DNA of 33,254 nt, from the NCBI GenBank assembly GCA_965178525.1, contig CBCXVS010000044.1:1-33254 (forward strand), written 5' to 3'. Shown piece after piece: positions 17,087 through 27,197 of the stretch; the first letter of the stretch is position 1, and every line of letters starts with the position of its first letter. The notes below the pieces were generated by a model. It saw only the letters and a list, made by a program, of their open reading frames with translations, was not told where the DNA came from and ran no database searches. The translations under genes and the position numbers were made by a program. Source of the stretch: CBCXVS01 sp965178525 (GTDB lineage: Bacteria > Tectomicrobia > Entotheonellia > Entotheonellales > Entotheonellaceae).

Positions 17087-18337
17087 ATGAGGATGACATC
17101 GGGTCCTTTCTTCGGTTACCTGCAACGAATCACGCTCTTCCTCGTCGTTTTGGTCTTACTAGGAAGTTGCCAACGACACTCGGCCTTGCCGACACTCGTG
17201 ACACCTGTGCAAGCTGATGTGATCGATTTTGCCACCCCTATGTTAGGGGAAGATCTGCAGCGTGTCATTAATCCTTTTGTGGATCGGGCAACACAGGTGA
17301 CGTTTACGGTTGAGTCGAGAGGAGGTGACAAGGCGGTCGTGGGGCTCGTCAAAAACCGTGTAACGCCGACGTGTGTAGGGCCGGCTGATGATGACCAAAA
17401 GCTCGGGACAGGGCAACAACTCGCGACAGGTCAGCAACGTATAGGACAAGGTGGTTTTGCAATCCGAGCGACGTTTCGCGGGCTGCTTGCGCCTCCGGTG
17501 GTCGTCTCGGTCGAGTTTCAAACCGAAGCGCAACGACGTGTGCGCCTCCGGCTCTTTGGCCTCAATGGAACGGAAGTGGCCACGACAACGGACGCGGCTC
17601 TACCCGAGGGCGGGAGATGCGATATTTCGGGAGGTCCCAGGGCGCGTAAGTTCCTGGCGGTCACGTCCACGCAGCCGGTGGCTTTTGCCATCATGGACAT
17701 GGATCCGGCCACAGGTAACGTGGCCTTTGTCCTTGATAACTTTAAGTTTTTCTCTGGAATGAATATCGTTTGCACCGTTGATGGCACGGAGAAGCAATCC
17801 TGCATTGGCACGGATGAGTCTGAAGTTATCATAGGTACGGAGCAGGGTGATGTGATCTTGGGCCGGGGTGGCAACGACATGATTCAGGGGCTCGGCGGTA
17901 ACGACGTGATTGATGGCGGTAGCGGCAGTGACCTCATTGATGGCGGTCCGGGCGATGATCGACTTGTTGGTGGCGATGGCCACGACATATTGTTATTTGG
18001 TAAAGGCAACAACACGCTCTTTGCGGGCCAAAGTACTGCTGCCGGCACTTGTGCTTCGAACAGTGGCCGTTGCATGCCAGATGTCAATAAGTGTTACGAA
18101 GTTCGCGGCGGTGGGACGCTCAAGTACGTCGGGTGTGGTGGAGGCGATCTCTGTCCTGGCACTCGCGGTAACGACACAATCCTGGGCTGTGGTGGCAATG
18201 ATCTCATCGTTGGTAATGGTGGCATGGACACGATTGATGGTGGTGCTGGAAGCAACGATAGATGTATAGCTAACACTAGCAGCGCTTGCATATGTTGTGA
18301 GAATGTCTCCGGTTGTACTTCCTCCTGTCCTCCGTAG
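17087..18337 (+). CDS. RTX-repeat (calcium-binding) lipoprotein
   Basis: ATG 17087 has AAGGAGG seven bases upstream; an earlier start at 16940 lacks one. Residues 1-28 are a lipoprotein signal (FLVVLVLLGSC, lipidated Cys28), so the protein is membrane-anchored. Residues 40-240 have no recognised fold. About 245-320 carry hemolysin-type nonapeptide repeats: GRGGNDMIQ, GLGGNDVID, GGSGSDLID, GGPGDDRLV, GGDGHDILL. A second block near 355-395 (GTRGNDTILGCGGNDLIVG, GGMDTIDGG) follows a Cys-rich insert. RTX repeats bind calcium and fold outside the cell, but they usually belong to type I secretion substrates, not lipoproteins. The last 25 residues are Cys-rich. It is intact, with decayed genes on both sides. 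Confidence 0.85.
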   Translation: MRMTSGPFFGYLQRITLFLVVLVLLGSCQRHSALPTLVTPVQADVIDFATPMLGEDLQRVINPFVDRATQVTFTVESRGGDKAVVGLVKNRVTPTCVGPADDDQKLGTGQQLATGQQRIGQGGFAIRATFRGLLAPPVVVSVEFQTEAQRRVRLRLFGLNGTEVATTTDAALPEGGRCDISGGPRARKFLAVTSTQPVAFAIMDMDPATGNVAFVLDNFKFFSGMNIVCTVDGTEKQSCIGTDESEVIIGTEQGDVILGRGGNDMIQGLGGNDVIDGGSGSDLIDGGPGDDRLVGGDGHDILLFGKGNNTLFAGQSTAAGTCASNSGRCMPDVNKCYEVRGGGTLKYVGCGGGDLCPGTRGNDTILGCGGNDLIVGNGGMDTIDGGAGSNDRCIANTSSACICCENVSGCTSSCPP

Positions 18338-18395
18338 CCATCAGCGTAACAGCCTATCATAGAGGTCCGGAGATTTTGCGGATGGGTTCCTCTCC

Positions 18396-20478
18396 TTACC
18401 GCTTGCCACAGGCCAGCTCCATGCCGATGCGGGAAAATTCCAGCGGCTGTTCTGCGTGCCGGTGCATCTGTACTTCATTCGTATGTATCCCTGTATCCGC
18501 AGTTGTCTTCCTGAGCACGGCAAGAGGACTCGGCAACACACCGCCTGGGCTAGGCGGAACGCCATGACGCCCAGCCAAGACCAAGCTACTGATCGTGCCC
18601 TCCCATCGCCGTGCTGCACATTGGTTACGCAACAGGGTCGCGCTCTGCCTGAAGTGCTGCGGCAGGGGAGACACGGTCGCATGGAGATTGGTGAGGGCTT
18701 GAATCTCGACCGTGCCATCAATACCTAACTCCGAGGAGGCATTGACCTCACTGGCTGAATCCGCGAGGAATGCTTGAGCCGTAATACGAATGTTGCCTCC
18801 TCGCCCCTCAAATGCTTGTGCACGAATCCGGCTGTCCTGCAAAAGCACCAGCGGCGTATCCAAGGAGATGTCACCCCCACCTGTCTCGATTCCACCCCTG
18901 ACGCTGGCCGTGATCTCGCTATTCTGCAGTCGAACAAGCGATCCCGCCATCACGCGAATATCGCCTCCGTCGGCGCGGTCAGGTCAGCCTGCGTCGTTAT
19001 CTCACTGTTTGCCAGGAGGAGCGTGTCACTGACTGTGATGATCAACTTCCCTGCCTTACCCGTCTCAGTGCTCCGTGCAGCAATGAGCGCCTTGTCGGTG
19101 AGTAGGAGGCGTTTGGTATGCAGCGTAATGTCCCCACCCAGCCCAGCAGCGGACGTCGTGGAGGAAATCACGCCTTGATCCCCAATGAGCAACATCTCGG
19201 CCGTCATCTCGATGTTGCCAGCAGGCCCGCTGCCACCTAATGACGTACTGAAAATCCTGCTACCAGAGCCCGTAATAGTCACGCTTTCTGTCGCCGTGAT
19301 CCGTACCGTACCCCCCATACCATTCCCGGCGGTGCTCGTGCACATCTCGGCTCTGCCTGTGAGGGTGAGGTGCTCTACCTCCACCACCATGTCGCCCGCG
19401 CGTCCGCCAATTACTGTCGCAGCTCTGATAACCGATTTACTGTCCACATGCAACTTGCTCGCCGTGATCCGGATGGCTCCTGCATTGCCTGGGCCTCCGG
19501 TCGTACTGGTTTCGAGTAGGCTCTCATTCGTGACGATCATCTGCTCCGTGGCTTCAACGACAATACCGACCTGTGCATTCGTCACCGAACCAATTGATGA
19601 AGATAGAATGGCCGAAGCATCTACCACTACCCGACCTCCCTGAATGAATACCGTTCCGCCAGGACTGCCCACGCCCTCCGTCTCGATCGTCGCATCAGTA
19701 AGACGCACGTCCCCAAGGCGTTCGAAGTCCGTCGTGACATTCGAGATGGCATCTGGCGCACGGAGAGACACTGCCCCCGGTGACGCAACACTCACCATGT
19801 GTACCCGGCCACTCGGTGCGCTCAGCTGCCCCCCCCCGCAATCGTGAGGTCGCCTCCTATCACTGCCACGGTTTCGCTTGTAGGGACATGAAGTCGACTC
19901 CGTTCGATAGCGATCCCAGTAGGTTGCGCACTGATAAATCCAAAAGCCGAAGGCGGAGCTACTGTCAGTATGCTCGCCGGCGCCAGGGCGGCATGAAAAA
20001 CACCACCGTCACCCAAGCGCAGCACATCCGCCGTGCTGACATGAAACGATCCATTGATGTTCAGTGTGGCATTGGGCCCAAACATCACGCCGCTCGGATT
20101 GAGCAAAAAAAGAGTCGCCGTCGATTCCAGGCCACCATCAATCATGGATTCCATCCCGCCGGTCACCCGGCTGATGATATTCTCGACCCTTGAATCACCT
20201 ATAAACCCGGCAGTGTCATGGGTCCCGACACTAAAACGGTCGAAACTGTGAAACAAATTGGGCCCATTCCCAGGCCGTGTCCCCTGCATGATGTCGAAGC
20301 GGTTGCCGTCTTGGGTTACGGTGGTTCCCAAGGTACCATCAGGCGTTATCGTGGTCGATACTTGAGCGGAGCTGATGGTCAGCATGCCGATCAGCAACAA
20401 CCCAGCACTCATGAGTATCAGAGGCAAGTTCAAATGAAACGGCGACAGAGGCCATCTGGTCATACAGTGAAGCGGCAT
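18396..20478 (-). pseudogene. Two-partner-secretion filamentous hemagglutinin-like exoprotein, two frameshifts
   Basis: ATG 20478 opens a signal peptide (MSAGLLLIGMLTISSA) and a TPS domain: TLFLLNPSGVMFGPNATLNI, NGSFHVSTADVLRL, FGFISAQP. The first frame (19822-20478) ends at a run of nine G. The next (to 18950) resumes with QLSAPSGRVHMVSVASPGAV and holds beta-helix repeats (GGTVFIQGGRVVVDAS; GAIRITASKLHVDS). A second one-base shift near 18967 moves to the last frame (18396-18953): GGDIRVMAGSLVRLQNSEIT, GGNIRITAQAFLADSASEVN, ELGIDGTVEIQ, SPLPQHF, ending in the Cys-containing tail typical of this family. Restored length is about 694 residues. No outer-membrane partner (TpsB) is in the window. 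It is the last gene of the operon after the CHAT gene. Confidence 0.85.
19829..19837. repeat. Nine-base G tract (coding strand) at the TPS frame break
   Basis: The minus strand reads GCGGGGGGGGGCAGCTGAG. With nine G the protein ends AGGGS-stop; with seven or ten it continues AGG(G)QLSAPSGR, the sequence expected for the family. Length change here would switch the gene on or off. A base-count error in assembly would look the same. Confidence 0.8.
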
Positions 20479-20526
20479 GATGCATGTCCTCTCGACTGGC
20501 GGTCAGAAAGCGTTTCACATGTCACA

Positions 20527-22992
20527 TCACAACCAATTGTTGATCATGAGAAACGGCGCCCAGAAAAAGGGATCAGCATATTCGGGGCGATGAAGCAACG
20601 CGAGCTGCGCGTGTTGCAGAGCCTCGGCTCTAGATACGCCCGGCTGTCGGAGCTGCTCATAAAATGCCTGCATCAACACCGCCGTGGCTTCATCCTCCAC
20701 CGGCCACAGCGTGGCCAGGGCGCTCCGGGTGCCGGCCTAGATGGCCACACCGGCCAGGCCCAAGGCGGCACGGTCGTCTCCTCGCGCCGTGTTACACGCA
20801 CTCAGCGTTAAGAGTTCGAGAGGTTGATCCCGGAATCGCACGCGGCCCACGATTTCATCCAACCGCTGCATGGTCAGTTTGTTCGCTTCGGCATCGGCGG
20901 TGAGGATAAACGAGTCTTCAACGTCACGGGCAAAACGACCGTGCGAGGCAATGTGCACAATACTAAATTGGCGCTGACGCATCGCCGCTTCAAGCTCGGC
21001 CCGGCGGAACTCCGGCAGCGTCTGCACACGACCGCGGAAGAGGCGCTTGATCGCTTCGAGTTCATGCTTGACATGAGGTAAGGCCGCAAAGTCCGAACTC
21101 GTTGGCTCGGCCACTCCGGCTGCCAGCATCTGCAACGTGGCCCGCGCCAGAGGCCGTGGATCGGTCAGCTCGAGACCCGGAGTAATCGCCAGGGCATACT
21201 TACGGATGAGAAACCGCCGCCCATCATGCAGGGCTGCAAGCGGGATGGTGCGCAAGGCGCCATCGGGGACAAACACCAGGGTCCGGATAGACGTGGCCCG
21301 GAGGTGTGGCTCAAACGGACGAATCAGTCAGGTATACAGTTGTTGCGCGTGCCGCCGGTACAGCTTCTCGGACCCTTCTTGTAAGGCGCGGCGAAACGCG
21401 ATCGCCACACTTTCCAGTTCGGCCGCCGGCGCCGCCACCGTAAAGCGCTTGAGCCCCGAGGGTGGCCGCACCAATAGTTCCATGCGATCCGGGAGGAGAA
21501 TCGGGTAAACAACGACGGCCGCCCTCGCCACTTCTGCGGAAATCTCCTTGAGTGACTTACGCGACGTCAGATGAGGCTGCGCCACCACACATGTGTCCCC
21601 GAAATATTCTTGTAACTCGGCCTGTTTGAACCGTTCGATCGTATTCTGCGCCTGCTCCAGGTCCTGGACCGCTTGCTCAGGGCTCGACACGGCAGCCCGG
21701 TGTAAGAGGAGGTCCACGAGCTGGAAATAGAGTGGCCCCAGGGTGGTCCGGGTAGAGGCGACGCGAATTTTCCCATACGCCTGTGGAAGTTCGTGGCGCA
21801 ACGCCTGCAGGGTCGTCACGGCGCGCTGATACGCGGCAATAGCCGCATCACGGTCCCCCAGTGCGTTGAGAATGCGTCCGGTTTGCCACTGCCACTGATA
21901 GAGGGCATGTGGGACATAGACCTGTTGAGCGGCCAGGACGGCCTGGCGAGTTAGACGTAATGCCTCTTGATAGCGGTGGGCTTCTTCGTAGAGCGTACCC
22001 AGATGTCCCCAGGCATACGAGGCCGCGCGTGGGTCGCCGAGCCTTTGCGCGATCCTCGCGGCATCGCCAAACACCTGGGCGGCTCGGCGCACGAGGTTCG
22101 GGTCCGCTTCGGCCAACTGATGATAGAGCTGACCCATGTCGATGAAGTCGTAGGACTTGGCGTGGGTCGGCGCGACGCGTGGCATGTGCGCCACGGCTTC
22201 ATGCAGAAAGGCCCGGGCGTCTCTGTACCCGCTTGCCGGCTGAACGTCTGATGTCTGATGCATCTCCACGGCGGCCATGGCGGCATGGGTCAGCGCCCGC
22301 GCCGCCAAGGCAGGATGCCGGGCTTGTTGCGCGGCCTTGGCGCTTTGGCGATAAAAATCCAGGGCCTGAGAAAAATCAGGGGTCTTTTGAGACATGAACA
22401 CGTTGCCAAGGTTATTCAGGACAACCGCCTCCAGGCCAATATTGTGATGGGCGCGCGCGCTATCTAAGGCATCGTGCAGCAATGCTTTGGCTTAGTCTGG
22501 GGGACCCGTCGCGATATGGAGGTTGCCCAAGCCGGCCAGGACAGTAGCAAGCTGCTGCTGATCATCTGCCTGCTCTGCCAGCTTCCTCGCCGTTTCCAGG
22601 CTACGTAAGGCTTGACGGTAGAGGCCCAGGGCTTCATATGCTTGGGCCAGACGCGTGAGCGCGAGGCTGTGCGCGGTGGGCTGACGAGCACGTTCATACA
22701 AGCGGGCCGCCTCATGCCAACTTTCGACCGCGCCCTCGAAGTGACCGTTCCGAAAGGCTTGCATACCGCGTTCCACGTGGTCCTGCGGTGCGGCTCCCGG
22801 TTCGGCTGCCGCCGCAACCTCCCAGACCGGACTCACGCACCCCAAGAGGGTCAGCATGCAAAGCGTTTGTATCCACGTCAGCCCTCGTTGAGCCCAAGCG
22901 GCTGGTGGTGACTCACGCTCTCTGGCGGGAAGGACGTAACGGCATGATCGAGCCCTGTTCACGCGGTGATCTCCTCCTGTGGCGTCCCTCAT
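20527..22992 (-). pseudogene. TPR-CHAT domain protease, three in-frame stops
   Basis: The 822-codon frame is uninterrupted from ATG 22992 to TGA 20527 except for three nonsense codons: TAA at codon 167 (22492), TGA at codon 555 (21328) and TAG at codon 752 (20737). Residues 35-63 hold a signal peptide (LCMLTLLGCVSPVWE). About 75-500 are TPR repeats (QATVLNNLGN-like units). About 550-820 are a CHAT domain, a caspase-like protease: TLVFVPDGALRTIPLAALHD, VHIASHGRF (His684), LTLSACNTA (Cys733), LATLWPVEDEATAVLM, ending FWAPFLMINNWL. The TGA stands where Trp is usual (LYT-W-LIRP); TAA and TAG stand where Gln is plausible. The start overlaps the upstream stop as ATGA. Expression as one protein would need readthrough three times. 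Confidence 0.9.
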
Positions 22993-24797
22993 GCATCATA
23001 CAACAGCCAAGAGATAACCTTCTCATGGCGCAGGTGAAATGCAATGCCTGGCGCGTCATAGCACCAGGTTTGCCCTGGTGACAGCTCCTGCATCCGAGAC
23101 GGTACGCCATAGCGCTGGCGGACCCGGTGGGCAGAATCCCCGATGGCTATCCCACCCGTACTCCGGCCCGGATACCCGTCTTGCACCAGAATCATGCTGA
23201 TCGTATCTCCTCGCGACACGGTGTGGACATGTTGAGGATACTGTGATAGAGTGAATGACTCGTCACGCAACGACAGTCGGCGCTTCTTTGGTGTGCCCCA
23301 TTGTCGCAGCCTGTCTCCTTCAAAATCGCCGACACGGACCTCGTTGATATGTTCGTCGTAGCTTGGCGTGATGGGAGGCGGCGGCATCGACGGCGCCAGC
23401 GCCGGGAGCTTTTGCCGCAGCATGGCGGTACGCGGGCTCGCCGGCGCGAGTCGCACGTACTAACGCCAATACTGTTGCGCGTCTTGCATGCGGCGCGTTC
23501 GGTACGCCTGCTCACCCAAGTTGAAGACAGCCAGTGCGTAGGCCGCGTCTCGCTGCCGCGCCTCGTGCCATGCGTTTGAGGCTTTCTTCGGTTCGCCTAG
23601 ATACCAGTGGGCAACCCCCAGGTTGTTGAGGGTGGCGGGAGAACGCGCGGCAACGGGCACGCGTAGGAGTCGCTCAACCGCGGCATGCAAGTCCGCAGGG
23701 TTGTCGTCAACGATACGACGAATGATGAGGGCGGCTCCTAGATTGGTAGAGGAGAGCCCATAGGTAGGATCACGTTCGATGGCAGCGCTATAGAATGTGA
23801 TCGCGTGGTCCAGATGCTGATGCACACGCGCGGCAGGTCCATCAGCACTTCGACTCATCATTTTTCTAAGCCGGATCTGTCGAGCTCGTGTCTCAGGATC
23901 AATGGCAAGAGAGAGGTGAAAGGGAATCACGTCGGGCATCTTTTTCCAGAGTCGATGCGCCTGTAGGGCAAGCTGATGATGACTCACCGCCAGGTTATGG
24001 AAGACCTCACGGCTTTCGAAAACAAGCCGGAACGCATCAAAGGCGTCGATCGCGAGTTGGTATTGACCCGCGTGGTAGAATTGCAAGCCCAGGTGGAAGA
24101 CGTCGACCTCGCGCATGACTTGTTGTAACCGACCCTTGACCGCATCTGCCCGCTGCTGCGGCGTCGGATGGGTATCCGATCGAGCCCGGACCCATTCTTG
24201 AAAAAAATTAACGGTAGGATCGTCGGCAACGACGGCGTGAGTGTTGAACCCGGCCATCGCGGCATAGATGATGCTGTACACATCTGCCCGCAGTTCTTGC
24301 AACCGCCGATCTTCCCCGATCTTTCTCAAGATGGGCGGCGTATCGCCCGGCTCAAATGCCGCAATAAATCGTAGATGCCAGAAATCCCCTCGAAGATGAT
24401 GAGCTAATTCATGTCCCAAGATAAAGGCCAGCCGGGTCTCGCCCTGAATCGCTGCCTGGGTGCAGCGGCCGAGTAAGCGCGCCAGCACCTCCTGTGAAAG
24501 AACGATGGCCCGACTTGGGAGCGCAATGGCCAACGGACCGCTTGCAGGATTTTTCTGGGTGATCGCCAATGCCGGTACGCGCACCGGTGACGTACCGGCC
24601 GCCTGTACCACGCGGTCAAAGATGGTGCGCGCCTTCTTCACACACGGATCGTCCGAGGCGGCCCGCTCATAGTGCTGATACCAGTAGGCCATCTGATCTC
24701 GGGTCGGCGCCGCAACCGCAACCCCAAGGGCCAAAAGCGTGAGCACGACGGCAAGTCCGGGTCTGCAGGGCCGTGGTTTTTTCCCTAAGGTCAGCAT
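22989..24797 (-). pseudogene. M48-like zinc metallopeptidase with TPR repeats, in-frame TAG
   Basis: ATG 24797 follows CAGGAG. A signal peptide covers residues 10-30 (LAVVLTLLALGVAVAA). Residues 50-200 are an M48-type peptidase domain: zinc site HELAHH (His129, Glu130, His133) and a third ligand, probably Glu168 in LQELRAD. TPR-like helices follow (GLQFYHAGQYQLAIDAFDAF; ATLNNLGVAHWYLGEPKKAS). Codon 446 (23460-23462) is TAG between AQQYWR and YVRLAPASPRTAM. The same frame then runs to 22989 with a C-terminal domain (EHINEVRVGDFEGDRLRQWG ... GYPGRSTGGIAIGDSAHRV). Gln is the likely lost residue. The peptidase part alone (445 residues) may still be made. The stop overlaps the CHAT gene start, so the two are coupled. 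Confidence 0.85.
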
Positions 24798-24815
24798 ACC
24801 TTCTCCTGTCTGGGT

Positions 24816-26924
24816 TCAGTCGCTCAACATGCGTTGCACGTCCTGCACGAGCCGGTCTATCGTCCGGATATGCGGCTCGGTTAGGGACGAGCGCGTCACC
24901 AAGTGATGCAACTGCGCCAGCTTGTCCCGGACTTCTGGCGGGAAGGTCACATCGGCAGTCAGAACATGCTGTAACGCCTGTACGACCGGACCTTGTCGAA
25001 GGGCTTTACGGTCTCGGGTATGAGCCGCCAACGACAGATTCACCAGCCATGCGCCCGCCCGGAAGTATGTCAACCCTTCTGCCTTGTCCGCCTCCTGGTA
25101 TGCCGTCTCATATAGCGCTTCGAAGGCAGCAAGCAACTGGGCTGACACCGTATCCCTTTCCTGACGGCTTTGGATGTGGCTCTGCATCGCCTGCATGTAT
25201 GCCGTCAACACGGCCGGTGCGTGGACCCTTTGCAGCGCCTGGACGAGGCCATCGAGGTGGGAGACCGCGCGTTCGACGTCACCACTGCGTAACCAGGCAA
25301 GGGTTGCCGCGTATCCCGTACCGATGTGAAACATCAGCGTCCGGGCCGGCAAAGGCGCGAATCTATAGTCCTGAGGTGGTCTAGCTATGTCAGGAGAGAT
25401 CAAAGCGCTGAAGGCATCTGCATGCTGCATCTCCTGCTGGAACTGATCAATATGGCCAGAGGTCGCCACTCGAGGGGCGGCAAGCTGATGCGGTCCGAAC
25501 GCGCGGAAACCGAGCCAGACATTCACACTCAACGACATGAGGAGACCTACAGACAGCGCCCACCTCCAGCCTGTCGGTTTGCGGACGCGCTGACGCGGTT
25601 CCATCACGACTGCTCCCCAACGGGCACGCGCGTTTCGTACGAATGTGACGACAGCCGCTTTTAGCGTGGCGGGCATTTCCGTATCGATTAGACGTCCGTA
25701 TGCGGCCATCACGTCATGTGTATCATCTTGGATCGGCATCAACTCGAGCGTCACAGTCTGTCCACTCTCAAGGGTGACGCCGAGCTCGATACCCTCGGAT
25801 GTAACAGTTGCCATATTCGGTAGCAGAAACACCGCCAGGCGGAGGTCTCCCGACGCATCTTGACCGATGAGCTCAACGGCGATGGCATTGCGTGGGACCG
25901 TGAACGGTGGCCAAGCGCGCCCTCCTGCCTCGAAGCGCGCCTGTTCTACGCCGTCCACACATACCCGTAGAGACCCCCTATCCACACGGTATTGCCGCCG
26001 CCGTCTGCGCAGACGGCGCTGCCCATGTTGCATGAGCCGTAGCTCCGTCGTGGTGAGGGGTTGGGGATGAAAACGATTGGACGCGGTAGGAGGCGGATCG
26101 GCGTCATCCGGAGGCGGTCCGTTGGTAAAGTTTGGGATGGATAACATGTCATCAGGATCCTTAAATGCCATCGGCATTTCGCGATTGTACTCATGGATGA
26201 AACGCGGGAAGCCGGCACATGCAGGATCGTACAGGATGTGGATACGAGTCCGGTCGGCTATTTCACGGTCGATGGCTTCACAATCGACGGCTTCGAGCCC
26301 AAAATACGTGTCAAGGAGTGTCGCCTCGCATGACTGAGGCGCATGACATGGGGTCCAAGGCGCAAGAGCGGCGAGCGCATCATGGATCAGTTGGCGCTCC
26401 GGTTTTGCGGGACATCGGCAATCGTCTACCGGCGCGTCGGTAAAGCGTTGGACGAGGATGTCATGAATATTCTTTTTGACACGCCGGATATTGGCTTCAG
26501 GAAAGCAATCCGGTGCAAGCCGTACGATGTCGCTAGGGCGATAGCGATAGAGGAAGCAGCCGATGGCGACAGCGGCCCAGTAGGAGGGGCGATCCATGGT
26601 GCGCCAAATCACACACTTCAGGTAACGCACAAGCCGGTCTGCCGAGGTCGGGCAGTATCGTGAACGTTTTGGCGTACAACTGGCCTCCTGTTCACGTTCC
26701 CACCACTCGGAGACAACGTAAACCCCCACTTGAGGGAGCAGATCCTCAGGAATTTTGAGCTTGTAAGGTCCGAGTTTTGCCGCATGTGGGCGACGATCTT
26801 GCGGGTGACGACTCAGCACGCACCAATCACAGGCTTCTAGGGTCACCTGGCACGCCATGTCTCGCTCGGGATGCAGGACATGGGCGAGCGTGAACATGGC
26901 TTGGATCGTGGTATCGGTGGGCAT
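24816..26924 (-). CDS. Unrecognised 702-residue membrane protein, first gene of CHAT/TPS operon
   Basis: ATG 26924 follows GGGAAG; a TTG one codon earlier is less likely. I do not recognise a family. Residues 1-250 are a Cys-rich, probably cytoplasmic helical region (CDWC at 33-36; RYRPSDIVRLAPD at 128-140; DCRCPAK at 169-175). A Pro-rich linker (270-290) and a basic patch RRLRRRRRQ (304-312) come next. Residues 315-400 look like a beta-sandwich (GSLRVCVDGVEQARF; GIELGVTLESGQTVTLELMP). One membrane helix follows at 455-475 (WALSVGLLMSLSVNVWLGF), and residues 500-702 are helical repeats outside. A cytoplasmic sensor or DNA-contacting part linked through one helix to a periplasmic TPR-like part would suit a signal protein; that is inference. 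It ends 18 bases before the M48 gene and is intact. Confidence 0.8.
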   Translation of the reverse strand: MPTDTTIQAMFTLAHVLHPERDMACQVTLEACDWCVLSRHPQDRRPHAAKLGPYKLKIPEDLLPQVGVYVVSEWWEREQEASCTPKRSRYCPTSADRLVRYLKCVIWRTMDRPSYWAAVAIGCFLYRYRPSDIVRLAPDCFPEANIRRVKKNIHDILVQRFTDAPVDDCRCPAKPERQLIHDALAALAPWTPCHAPQSCEATLLDTYFGLEAVDCEAIDREIADRTRIHILYDPACAGFPRFIHEYNREMPMAFKDPDDMLSIPNFTNGPPPDDADPPPTASNRFHPQPLTTTELRLMQHGQRRLRRRRRQYRVDRGSLRVCVDGVEQARFEAGGRAWPPFTVPRNAIAVELIGQDASGDLRLAVFLLPNMATVTSEGIELGVTLESGQTVTLELMPIQDDTHDVMAAYGRLIDTEMPATLKAAVVTFVRNARARWGAVVMEPRQRVRKPTGWRWALSVGLLMSLSVNVWLGFRAFGPHQLAAPRVATSGHIDQFQQEMQHADAFSALISPDIARPPQDYRFAPLPARTLMFHIGTGYAATLAWLRSGDVERAVSHLDGLVQALQRVHAPAVLTAYMQAMQSHIQSRQERDTVSAQLLAAFEALYETAYQEADKAEGLTYFRAGAWLVNLSLAAHTRDRKALRQGPVVQALQHVLTADVTFPPEVRDKLAQLHHLVTRSSLTEPHIRTIDRLVQDVQRMLSD

Positions 26925-27197
26925 CAACGTCTTCCCAGTAGTTTGGCGCGATTCATCTATTCTAAGTGCCTGGGCATCATTATCTTTATATATTTCTCCA
27001 GAGGAAAGATATAAATTTAATTTTGCCTCAGTACTGATAGCAACTCCTCAGGACTCTACTATATCAGCCGCCTGCCCAGCGTGTCACTTTTGACATCGAC
27101 TGCAGCTCAATCTGCCTGACGCCTCCTTGACGTGATGCCGTAGACTGGCCTCAAACATGGCGAAGAGCCGACATCTTGCATCCATAAGGAGGATACC
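26925..27197. promoter_or_regulatory. Divergent promoter region
   Basis: This 273-bp gap lies between two genes pointing away from each other. It is AT-rich from about 26965 to 27060, unlike its neighbours. On the minus strand TTGCTA, 17 bases, TTAAAT is a weak -35/-10 candidate for the CHAT/TPS operon. The repeated motif GCGTGTCACTTTTGAC lies at 27079. For the rightward gene AAGGAGG precedes ATG 27198. Confidence 0.5.
27079..27094. promoter_or_regulatory. Second copy of the 16-nt palindromic motif
   Basis: GCGTGTCACTTTTGAC, identical to 16149-16164; extended one base to 27095 the core is a perfect palindrome TGTCA-CTTT-TGACA (27082-27095). It is about 155 bases from the start of the leftward operon and 104 from the rightward secreted-protein gene, so it could serve either. 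Confidence 0.4.

Noticed and set aside
14258..23462. TAG recoded as an amino acid (three in-frame TAG codons)
   Set aside because: TAA and TGA also interrupt genes in the same way, and TAG is the normal stop of intact genes ending at 18337 and 28514. Nonsense mutation is simpler.
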